From NCBI GenBank assembly GCA_963931925.1, contig OZ007567.1, positions 88,286,498 to 88,350,497 on the forward strand: 64,000 nucleotides of DNA. The letters run 5' to 3'. Numbering within the stretch: position 1 is the first letter of the stretch; the number at the start of each line of letters is the position of its first letter. A model generated the notes under the pieces. It was not told where the DNA came from, searched no databases, and saw only the letters and a program-made list of their open reading frames with translations. Shown piece by piece: positions 46,901 through 58,900 of the stretch. Source of the stretch: Onchidella celtica. Taxonomy: Eukaryota > Mollusca > Gastropoda > Systellommatophora > Onchidiidae. A program made the translations under genes and the position numbers.

Positions 46901-49900
46901 ATATAAACAGGATCTTGTAAGGAAAAAAACCCTGATAAATAATTAAAATCTAAATACATCTGGTGACTATTATCTCAAATATAAATTTTGAGCAAAGTTA
47001 AACCTTGGGGAAAGAGATTCTCCTGTTGTCTCTGCATCATCATCCCTGTAATAGCAGCATTAAATTTGCAATAAAATAAATACCATATACCATTTATCTG
47101 AATGTTGACAGAATGCCACGAGAGTGTTTATGTGTGCTTATATATGTGTGTGTGTGTGTATGCATGTAGAATTCATCCAATGGGCAAAATAATATTGTTG
47201 GTCAGCTGTTCGAACCCCGTGAACCTAGCTTCAAGTGACCCTGGTCTAACTACGAAGCCAAATAGAGAAAATACTCACTTGTGTTCACTGCTCAGCTATA
47301 GCTTTCTATGTAAAATATACTATGGCCATCTAACAACAGCCACAAACTTATGAGTTCAGGTTTAACGAGGTTCCAACAACCAACCGATGATATGTATAAT
47401 GTGTCATTTTTGGTATGCTTTCACATTCCTCCAACCTTTGTGAGATTTTTCACATTTGTCTCGAAATTTCACAAAAATGCACTTGATTTGTACAAAGTAT
47501 GAACACTTGATAATAATGATTTTTTTTCTCCTTTTAAATTATCAATCAGCTGGGGAAAAAAATGAACCAAAGGCTAGGCCTACATTTTGGTTGAAGTTTA
47601 GGCAGTTTTGTGTGAAAGTCTTCCATTGTTTATTGAGATGTATTTATCAGGGAAATACATTGTTGCATTGCAGGGTATTACATGACTGTATGACTTATTA
47701 GCATGATGTTTCTCACGCTCATGCTTTGGCCTATGTCTGTGGTAAGACACCTGCAAATTTTGTAGAGCTAGGGCAAAAAAGTAAGGGGGCAGGAAGAAAA
47801 GAAAGTGTCAATGAGAGTGATTCAAACAAATGCTGATCACTTACGCTGGCGTTTTCTGGTCATCAGATGGTGAGCTTGGGTCAATGATAGTAAACTGGAC
47901 AGTAACCATTTCTGGTTTCAGGCTGACCACACCATTCTCCTCACCAACTTCATCTCTGGGAAAAATAAATCCAACATAATGATTTCTTTATATCATCAGC
48001 TTAATCAGCCACACGTATTCCAATTACACTCTCAATCATTAGGATGAAGTTAAGATGTGCCTGTATCAGGCACTTGCTGTTTTTTCTCTTTTCAATATTA
48101 TTAAATGAAATGTCAGCAGTTTTTTGAAATATTGGCAAGTTGTACTTCATGTCATCTATTTCCTTAGTATGTCATGTTTCACATCATAATAATATATACC
48201 ATAAAAAATGAGATGTTTCTTATTCTAAAATGCATATTTTCGAAAGTTCACATTTTTTCAAAGACGTGTTGTCCGTGTGAGCCTTATTTTTGTCATTTTT
48301 GAATCTTGCAAAAAGAGTCACTTGAGAGTAGGATCCGTTTTCTATTTGTTAATGACATATTTATTTAAAAAATTGGAACATGTTTGCTTTGAGTACAGAT
48401 AACAAAGACCACATCTTAGTACTGAACATACTCTTCAATGCAGTTCTCAGCATCATCAGCAGGGAGTTGATCAAAAAGTGGTGGAACTTCCTCGGGTAGA
48501 AGCTCTTGACTGAAACAATCATCCCTGTAGCAAAAGAAATAAATTTATCACAAGCAGTCTATCTGTCAGTTAATGAAAAGCCCACAGGTCATTTTTTAAA
48601 TCTGTGCTTTCATTACATAATATTTTAATCACCTGAGATTTCTGCAAATATGCAGGTCTCTCATTGTCTCCATATAAAAAATTTATGTACCACGATCATT
48701 TTTTCTATAAATAAAACTTTAAATATGATATTGTGCCAAGTTTTTCATGAATACGTGAATACATGTAGAGCCTAAAATAACTGAACAAAAACATAAGACC
48801 ACAGGAAAATACTGATTATGCAGAACTTTTTGCCCTATCATTTCTCACATGAGTCACCAATGTTTTTGGACCAGGCAAGATTCTGAACTGACAGAGGCGT
48901 TTCCTAACAGAGACATATCTGTTGTCAAGTTCAGTGTCTGGCAAGATGAGTAAAACTTAAATGTGAACAACAATACAGAATTGATAATGTATCGCAGCTG
49001 CCAAAGTTGAGAAAATCAAGTAAAATGATGTGTGGGGTTAATAATATTGAACTTTTGATTCTTGCCAATTAGGTTATTACCTCTGTTATCGTTTTCCATT
49101 TGCAGAATTGTAACTTGTTTATTCTAACTATCACTTTTAATGCCATCTTCATGCATGGGCACACCAGGCAGTTGCCCAGGGAACCCAAGGGTGTAGGGGG
49201 CCCCAAGCATACAAATTTACATTTGTTTTTGAAATGGATAAGAAAAACTCGCCGCAGCTTATTGCTTTGTCCAGGAGCTCATAATGATGTTATGATGGCC
49301 TTCATTATTTTGCTTAATTTTCTCAACGTGAGAGGCTGCAATATATGACCAATTCCATGCCATTGCCTCACACATGAACACTCATTACTTACCATCGAGG
49401 TACCCAAACATTTGTCAGTGTAGGTGTATTTGACAAAGATGTGAGCCCTTGTGAAGGAAACTTTTTCCAGCTCATAATCCCTCTAATAGTGTCCTATGTG
49501 ATAAGAAAATATCAAAATTAGCTAATATTGGATGTAAGCTAAGCATGCTTGAGGGTGGCATCACTTTAACCCTCGCAGTGTTTGGTCCACGATTTCGTGT
49601 TTTTTGTCTCCCTGTCCACTATTGATAAGACCATGATATCATGACCCTCTCTTCCCAAGCCCCAGTTGCTAAGCCCACAATATCGTGGTCGCATCTCCCT
49701 TGCCCGTCAATGATAAGGCCACGAATTCATATTACCACTTCCTCCGGACCTAGTGAAAGCTTATGATATCGTGGTTTGTGACAGTCTTCTATGCCAGTCT
49801 TTAAATTAAGGGGTTTTCCTGGAGCTTGCGCAGGTCAATCTACCAAGGGACAACTGGAAGTATATTTCCATATTGTCACGAGTGGAGTGAGTGCAATTAA

Positions 49901-52900
49901 GGGGATTGCTACAGAGCGGGTGTAGAGTAAGAAAGGCTCACAGTAGACAGCAAGTTAAGCGTGCTGTTGTGAGTAGTGGGGGGGGGTCTGAAGGAGGCGA
50001 AAGCGCTGTATAACTATCACTGCAAGTTAGAAGGTCCTAGGGAGCGGATCTGTGAATAATAGCCCATCGGGCAGACATAAAGGGAGCAGTCGAGAAGACT
50101 AGGAGAAAGTCTTTCCAGTTATGACTGGTGTCGGGGACGGGCCGAAGAGCCACCTCGAGGAGCACAAGTGATAGGCCAGCATAGGGCCGGAGGCCAGACA
50201 TAGGCCAGAAGTGAGACTGTCAGTGCAGGACAGTAGAGGCACATAAAGTCGTGGCAGTCAGGCCACGGACAGGGACGTAGATATGAGAGTGAATGAGATA
50301 CTATATTGTTGCCATGTTGATAGGCTAGTGAACTGATATTATGTTGTTGCCATGTTGATGGCTATGGAAATAATAATGTGTTATTGCCCTGCTGAGGTGC
50401 TAGGGGAGTGCTAAGGTGTATGACAATAGGGAGGGGATATTGAGAGACTGCGGTGCCAGTAAATTATTAATGTGCTATTAAGACCCTGAGGGGAGAGGCT
50501 GAGGCCGAAGTGCCTTTAGGAGTAACTACCGGATTGTGGATCCGAGGGAGAGTGTGTGTGAGAATAAGGCCGTTGTACGGCAGTTCATTTCAATGATATA
50601 ATGTATGTAATTGCGCTATTATATGTATAATTAGGTTTAATAAATGTGTGAGTCTGATGGATTGTTTGGTTAAGTGTTAAACTTGTTTGTTCGTGATTGT
50701 CGTCCTGTCATAAACTATTACATCTCCCAGTCTGGGATTTGTGACACTGGGGGCTCGTCCTGTTTACCTGTGGTCATTTTGACATTGTGTATTCGTTATA
50801 TCTAGTTGTTTTTCTGTTGTGCTAGGAATTCGTGCTGTTGTCTTTGTTCGTGGGATGAATGGGAATGTCATGATGATATGATTTATGTATGTTTATGAAT
50901 AATAATATGTATTGATGCATGTATTGCTATGAATAGGTATTAATGTGTATTTAAACTTTCCAGAGTGTGTGCGTGCAGCCTGAGGAGACAAGCAGCCAGA
51001 GCTCCGATTAGGTCGAGGACTTAAACTCATAAGGCTGAAAGTTAAGTAAAAGTCTAAAATTTTGTACCCTGGATTAAGGGCTGTCTTTTCATCTGTCTGT
51101 TTCCCTGTTTTTGCTGTTTTCGTTGTAATTGATTATACGGGCGGTGGCGCGGGTTTGCTGTGTTGAACTTAGTTTATCCTTTTAAAAAGGTGTGGTAAAC
51201 TTTGGAACTTCGTTCATCACAGTGACCAGTTCTGTAGGGACCTGTAATATTGTTTAGTTGTAGCGTCGATATCTTCCTCGTTGTTTTAGGAAGACGTTTC
51301 TCTTGTCCTTCTCCTCCCTATCTGTAGATACGTTCTTTTTTTTCAGACTCTGTTCTTGTTGTACCGTGTAGTATAATCGGCGTAGTAGGTTGCATTTTTT
51401 TCCATTATAGTTTTTTTTTGTAGAAGCTTTGTCCTAGTCTGGTTCGTTGTCCTTGACGTACTTGTGGTCCTTCTACTATATTTCTTCATTCTTGTCGTTT
51501 CTATTTTCTTTTATAATTAATAGTGCATACATTTTATAGATATAGAATTAGTTTTGCTGTAAAGGTAAATTTCTGAATTATATTCTGAACTGGGTATTGT
51601 TATATCTGGTGTGATCTCAGGTCTCTGGTCGTATCGTTAGTGATCATACCGACAGGTTGGTCGTCTTAATAAGAGATACCATAACCATAAATCTGTGAAA
51701 TGGCGGAACTCCAACAACTAATGAAGTTGGGTAAGGAACTTGGCCTGGAGGGAGAAGAGCTACGCGGCTGGATTAAAGAACAGCAGGCAGAAATGCGCGA
51801 TGAGCGTGCTAAGGATAGAGAGCAGGAAAAAAAGGCTCAGGAACAGGAAAGGGAGTTTAAGCAACAGGAAAGGGAGGCTAAGGCTCAGGAGCAGGAGAGG
51901 GAGATAAAGTTAAAGGAGATAGAGGCGCAAGTAAAGATTGCGGAGTTAGAACTCAAGAAGAATACGCCAGCGGAAACGGCTGAGCGGCAGGTACACAATA
52001 AAGGTGGCGTTAGGATTAAGCTCCCTACGTTCGACGACCGGAAGGACGACATAGACGCCTTCCTTTACAGGTTCGAACTGAACGCACAATTGCAATGGGG
52101 GGAAAATAAGGAATTATGGGCCACGTACCTGGCGTCGCTATTGCAGGGGCGAGCGTTAACCTACTTTAAAGAGCTACAGCGCGAAGACGTGCAAGATTAC
52201 GATAAGCTGAAGGCTTTGCTGCTTCGCCGATTTGCGCGTACCGAGGAATATTTCCGGGAGCAGTTTAGGCGAGCACGCGCCGATACCAGGGAGGACTTTG
52301 CTGCCTTCGTCGCGAGACTAACGGAGTATTTCGCGAACTGGGTAGACTTGGCGCATGTGGGCACGGATTTCGCTAAACTGAAAGACCTAATGATCCGTGA
52401 CCAGCTGTACGCGTCGTGCCACAAGGATCTGGTGGCTTTCCTGAAAGAGAACGAACCCGCGACGGTGCAGGAGGCGTCTAAGTTGGCGGAGGCATACCGT
52501 ACGGCGCATCCGTCCAAACCAGTCGCCAGGGCGTACGTCCAAGATGCTGGCTACGTCGCCGTTGTCGAGGGGTCGCCGGCAGGACTTGGGGACAGGTCGC
52601 GTCAGCGTGGTGCCTATAGCGGGCAAGCCCAGGGGCAGCGTAGGGGCTATCACCAATCACCGGCATATGGATCCGGTAAGTTTGACCTAGCAGGAGGGCT
52701 AGGTCGCGGTAATGGCCGGGGGCGAGTTGTGACCTTTGCCGATGACCGACGGCATAGGGACTCTAGTTCCGGTCGCAAGGGGTCACGGGGACCCAGGCCT
52801 AGGGCAGCACAGGGAGCGGAGTGTTGGACTTGCGGACGCGTGGGTCACTTTTCGCGCGAGTGTAGGGCCGCGAAGTGTTGGAACTGCGGAAGAGCAGATC

Positions 52901-55900
52901 ACATCAGCGTGAACTGCCCTGCAGGTAGGATAGCGGCGAACGTGGACAGTAGCTCCAGTCCATGTTCCCCAAATAAATTTCATCATGCGGCTGCGTGTGT
53001 TACATCGGACAACGGAGGCGGACAGTATTCTAAGTGTCCCAGTTGTGAGAAGTTATTATCTTCCGGTGTTTTACCTTGTGGGAGAAAGATCCCCGTTATA
53101 AATTCATGTCATACAGGAGGTGGTCTTAGGGTTTATCCGGGGTTTGTTGGGGACGAACCGGTCTCGGTTTTACGAGATACAGGATCTACCGTTGTGGGAG
53201 TGCATAGGGATTGCATTCGGGATTCACAGCTTACAGGTGAGACTGTCCCGTGCATCCAATTTTCGGGGGCCATTGAGAAATTACCCATGGCAAGAATAAT
53301 GATAGATACACCTTTCCTTAGCGGGGAAGTCGAAGCAGTCGTTGGTTGTTTTCCAGGCGCCCAGCTCATCATTGGGAATGTATCACGGGTGGTTTCCCCT
53401 TCCGATGAGAACGTGCAAGCATGGTCGCAATCAAAAGGTATTGACTTTTGCGCCGCGGTCGAAACACGTCGACGGGTAGCGGATAAAGATAAGATTAGAC
53501 CTTTGGCGACGCCAGCGGTCAACCTAGATATCACGCCAGAGCGCTTGGCGAGATTACAAAGGGAGGACCCATCATTAAACCCATGTTTTGGGGAAGCGCG
53601 AACCGAGAAAACGAGGAGATATAAGAACGGGTCGTCCTCCTTTATTGTTCAGGCGGGCATTCTGTTCCGTAAGTATGTAACGGTGTCCTCAATTTTAAAG
53701 CAGGTCGTTGTGCCAGCGTTGCTGATCGCAACAGTATTGCACTTGGCACATGATGTCCCATTAGCGGGTCATATGGGGATAGCTAGAACCAAAGAAAGGG
53801 TTCTTAAAAATTTTTACTGGCCATCGATCCACAGAGATGTGCAAGTCTATTGTAAGACGTGCAGTGCGTGCCAAAAGACGACGCATAAGGGTCGTACACC
53901 CCAGGCTCCTCTTCAGAAGATCCCCACGGTCTCGGAACCGTTTAAAAAGGTCTCGATAGACCTTGTTGGCCCCATTCACCCAGCGACCGATAGGGGGAAT
54001 CGATTTTTCTTAACGGTCATATGTAATGCTACGAGATGGCCAGAGGCGGTTCCTCTGCGGACCATAACGTCGGAGGCAGTCGCGGAAGCGTTGTTTGCAA
54101 TTTTCGCTAGGGTAGGAATACCAGAGCAAATTCTGTCTGATAGGGGCGCGCAATTTACGTCGCAGATGATGAAGGAATTGTTCCGCTTATTCAGTATACA
54201 ACCCATCACTACCACCCCTTATCATCCGCAGGCTAATGGCATGTGCGAGAGATTGAACTCGACGTTAAAGTCGATGCTGCGTAAGGTAGCTGCGGATCGC
54301 CCTAAAGATTGGGATAGATATATCCCTGCGGTGTTATTCGCGTACAGAGAGGTACGGCAGGAGTCAACGGGATTCTCGCCGTTCGAAATGATGTACGGTC
54401 GTAGTCCCAGGGGCCCAACTGATGTTCTTCGGGACATGATGACGTCGCCATCATCGGGAGACGATGAGCAGATTTCGGTGTTTCAGTACCTTGTTGATTT
54501 AAGAGAAAGACTATCTTCAGCGCGCACTATAGCGGAAGAAGCTTCTGGTATCGCTTCGAAAAGAGCAAAAGACTATAAAGATAGAGGTTCCAAACTGAGA
54601 ATTTTTAAGCCAGGAGACAAGGTTCTGTTGTTGTTACCTACGGACCATAATAAGTTATTGATGACATGGAAAGGTCCTTATGTTATTGAGCGAGTTGTTT
54701 CAAAGGTAGATTACGCTATCCACATTGATGGAGCGAGTAAGGTTTTCCATGTTAATATGCTACAGAGATTTTATGAGAGACCACAGTATCTGTGTGCACA
54801 GACAAGACCAGAGGAGACTGTCTTCTCTATTGCTTGTACGGGGGTCGTAGACCAGTCGGACTGTGACGTAAGCGACACCGAGGCGCAGGAAGAGTTACAA
54901 ATTCAATTGCCGGAGTTAACTGCGACACAAGGTTACAGGGACGTAAAAATTAACCCTGACCTTACGAGTTCAAGGAGTAGGGAACTTGAGACCCTGTTAG
55001 CGTCATTTCCGGATGTTGTTACGGATTTGCCGGGTCGCACTACGGTGATCCAGCACCAAATAAAGTTGATTTCGGATAAGCCAGTATTTCTTAGACCGTA
55101 TCCGTTGCCTTTTTCTTCGAGAGATAGAGTCATAAAGGAAGTTGAGTCAATGTTGAAGTTAGATGTGATAGAACCATCAACATCGCCGTATTCATCACCC
55201 ATCGTCCTCGTGAAAAAACTTGATGGATCGGTGCGGTTCTGTATTGATTTTCGAAGATTGAACACTATTACGGTAGGCGATAGGGAGCCTATCCCGTTTC
55301 AGGAGGAATTAATAGCTTCATTGGCCGGGTCCACGTGGTTTTCCAAGATAGATTTGACGAAAGGGTATTGGGAAATCCCGCTTACTGAGGAGTCTAAACA
55401 ATACACGGCGTTCCAAACGCCCATTGGATTATTCCAATTTAAGGTCATGCCATTTGGGTTGGTAAACGCACCAGCGACGTTTGCACGATTAATGAGATTG
55501 GTGTTGAAGGACATACCTAATGTCGTGTCATTCTTTGATGATATAGCATGCCATACGTCGACATGGTCTGATCATATTCAGACACTAACAGTAATTTTTC
55601 AACGATTACGTCATTTTGGGTTAACTGCTAAACCCGCAAAGATGGATTTGGCATGTCCAGAGATAGTATTCTTAGGACATATTGTGGGTAGAGGTGTTCA
55701 GAGACCTGAAGAAACAAAAATTGACAAGTTAGTAGGGTTGCAAATCCCAAAAACAAAGAAACAAGTCAGAAGCTTAGTGGGAATTTTAAATTATTACAGA
55801 AAGTTCATTCCAAATTTTTCCTCCTTGTCATCTTCTCTTACTGACCTTACTAAGAAGGGACAACCCGATAAGGTCCAGTGGACGTCTGAATGTCAGACAT

Positions 55901-58900
55901 CATTTGATAATTTGGTGACAGCATTATCATCGTCACCCATTCTGATATTACCCGATTTTCGATCTAATTTTATCCTCAGAACGGATGCGTCGGACTCTGG
56001 TGTCGGCGCTTGTCTTCTACAGGAGAAGAACGAATGTCTCCATCCTGTATGTTATGTCAGTAGGAAGTTATTGCAGAGAGAAAGAAAGTATTCTGTGATA
56101 GAGCGTGAGTGTCTTGCCATTGTCTGGTCCGTCCAGAAACTAGGACGTTATCTCATGGGACGAGAATTTTGTATCCAGACGGACCACAAGCCACTGACAT
56201 TTTTGTCGAAGAATCGTTCGTCCAGCCCACGCTTGTCTAGATGGGCATTGGCTTTACAGCCGTACACCTTCGTTATTCAACCAATTCCAGGAACCAGCAA
56301 TCATATCGCCGACTACCTTAGTCGAGCCTAGGGGAAGATTTCAGGAGCTTATACATCGGAGGACAGGAACATTGACAGGATCTGTGTGAATGAGTCGACT
56401 TTAAAATATTGACATTATAAATATGATATGAAGAATGGTTGATAGGTTGAATGGTTTTTGATTCTGTATTAAGTATTGTGGTTAGTTAGCTATTCATGAT
56501 GTGACACATATATGCATATTTCAGGCCATATTGATCCCCATATTTTCCCCTGATTTCGGTATTTTATATACTAGGGGAGCTGCTAGGTCAGTTTTTTTAG
56601 TGTAGGTATTGCTCACGCTCACTCGTTGACAGTCATCTTGATGCGATTTGAAATTAATTGCATTAATTTTTTTGGGGTGGGGGATGATGTCACGAGTGGA
56701 GTGAGTGCAATTAAGGGGATTGCTACAGAGCGGGTGTAGAGTAAGAAAGGCTCACAGTAGACAGCAAGTTAAGCGTGCTGTTGTGAGTAGTGGGGGGGGG
56801 TCTGAAGGAGGCGAAAGCGCTGTATAACTATCACTGCAAGTTAGAAGGTCCTAGGGAGCGGATCTGTGAATAATAGCCCATCGGGCAGACATAAAGGGAG
56901 CAGTCGAGAAGACTAGGAGAAAGTCTTTCCAGTTATGACTGGTGTCGGGGACGGGCCGAAGAGCCACCTCGAGGAGCACAAGTGATAGGCCAGCATAGGG
57001 CCGGAGGCCAGACATAGGCCAGAAGTGAGACTGTCAGTGCAGGACAGTAGAGGCACATAAAGTCGTGGCAGTCAGGCCACGGACAGGGACGTAGATATGA
57101 GAGTGAATGAGATACTATATTGTTGCCATGTTGATAGGCTAGTGAACTGATATTATGTTGTTGCCATGTTGATGGCTATGGAAATAATAATGTGTTATTG
57201 CCCTGCTGAGGTGCTGGGGGAGTGCTAAGGTGTATGACAATAGGGAGGGGATATTGAGAGACTGCGGTGCCAGTAAATTATTAATGTGCTATTAAGACCC
57301 TGAGGGGAGAGGCTGAGGCCGAAGTGCCTTTAGGAGTAACTACCGGATTGTGGATCCGAGGGAGAGTGTGTGTGAGAATAAGGCCGTTGTACGGCAGTTC
57401 ATTTCAATGATATAATGTATGTAATTGCGCTATTATATGTATAATTAGGTTTAATAAATGTGTGAGTCTGATGGATTGTTTTGTTAAGTGTTAAACTTGT
57501 TTGTTCGTGATTGTCGTCCTGTCATAAACTATTACATCTCCCAGTCTGGGATTTGTGACACATATCACTGCGAGAGTTAAGAGTATACATAGATGATAGC
57601 AAAGTTTTACTGTTTCTTTACACCTATTCACAGTTTTATGTGTTCTTGGATCAATCAAATTATATGGTTTACACTGTTTCAGTCACTTTGGAAGTTCATG
57701 AGGAAATCATAAAACAAAAAGACAAGTGTTATAGAAAGATGAGTCAGGATTATCGGGTAGACTGATTTTTGTCAAATTTTGTGGTCGGGTTTGTTGGTTG
57801 TTTTGTCAAAATAATTTGATGTACACTTAATCCATGTTTTGATTTCCTAATGATCTGCCATTGACAATAACTATACCATACCTCTCTGTCTAAGAATCTT
57901 TTCTGTGTGGCAGCTTGTCTATTTGTGGCTTGGTCTGAGCGAGGATACCTGGGCAAGGGGCATAAATGGTAGTCATAGTCTACCTCAGCATAGGGCATGG
58001 GGGCTTGGAACACCTGCAGGCCTGGGGCTGGATTCTGAAATTGAAAAAATGTTAATGCATAGTTATGCTTCACATGTCTAAAGCCTGTAGTTATGTTTTA
58101 CATGTCTAAAACAGGAATGGCTGATATCAAACTAATCAAATAGAATTTAAAATATGTATGATTTCTGAAGCAGTTGATTTTATTGTCATCTTTATGAGCA
58201 AAGAATTATTTGAAGCTGTTTTCAGTTAATATAAAATTGATATGAGAGGAAATACTTTCAAATTTTCACAAATCATGACCTACCACAATATGAAGGCTGG
58301 GATATTCAATTGATTTAAATAAAGCATCCGGAGGTGTGAGAGAGACAGGCTGATGCTCTGCGGAGACAGGGATCATATCTCTCTTGCCAGGGTCTGACTG
58401 CCGAGCTATGGTGGCAGCGACTTCATCAACCTCTGTATCCCCAGCTGGTGCTTGGCATGGATCAACCTGCTCAGCGGGAAGTCTGATCACCTCATCCTAT
58501 GGTAACATAACACAATTTTATTCTGCAATATCCACAAAAATGATTCCAACTGGTTTATTAAAACGCTTTTTTTGATTAATGACTGAAAATATCATCTGTT
58601 CTGTCATCCTTCTCTTTTTCTCCCAGACTGCATATAACTTTCAAGAAAACCCACTTTATCTGGTTAAAGCTTTATAATTGCTAATTTGCCTTTAAAGAGT
58701 GCAGATTTTAGAAATAAACTTTATCTCCCAATTGTAAGCCTGCAACATTTCAAAATTTCATTATTCCATAGATTGCACTGCTAATCAACAATGCACTGCA
58801 GTGTATTTGTATTATTTTTAATGTTTCTGATATCTGTAGTCTGCTATTTATCAAGTCAAAACACCTAAGCCATAAGTAAACTATTAAAAAAATGTAAATT

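Larger units (their letters stand above)
49874..57560 (+). mobile_element. gmr1-like Ty3/gypsy LTR retrotransposon, looks whole and young
   Basis: 7.7 kb element with two 873-bp LTRs, a tRNA-type primer site, one long gag-pol ORF and a polypurine tract, flanked by a 5-bp target duplication CATAT (49869-49873 and 57561-57565). The LTRs differ at only two positions that I could see, so insertion is recent. The pol order is protease, integrase, reverse transcriptase, RNase H, the inverted order described for gmr1-type Ty3/gypsy elements. It lies antisense within a CFAP221 intron. No breaks were seen in the coding region. Confidence 0.96.

Noticed and set aside
49140-49345. Possible fragment of a CAGTGGCG-type MITE (GGCACACCAGGCAGTTGCCCAGG)
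   Set aside because: Resembles the inner part of such elements, but no terminal repeats or second end were seen.
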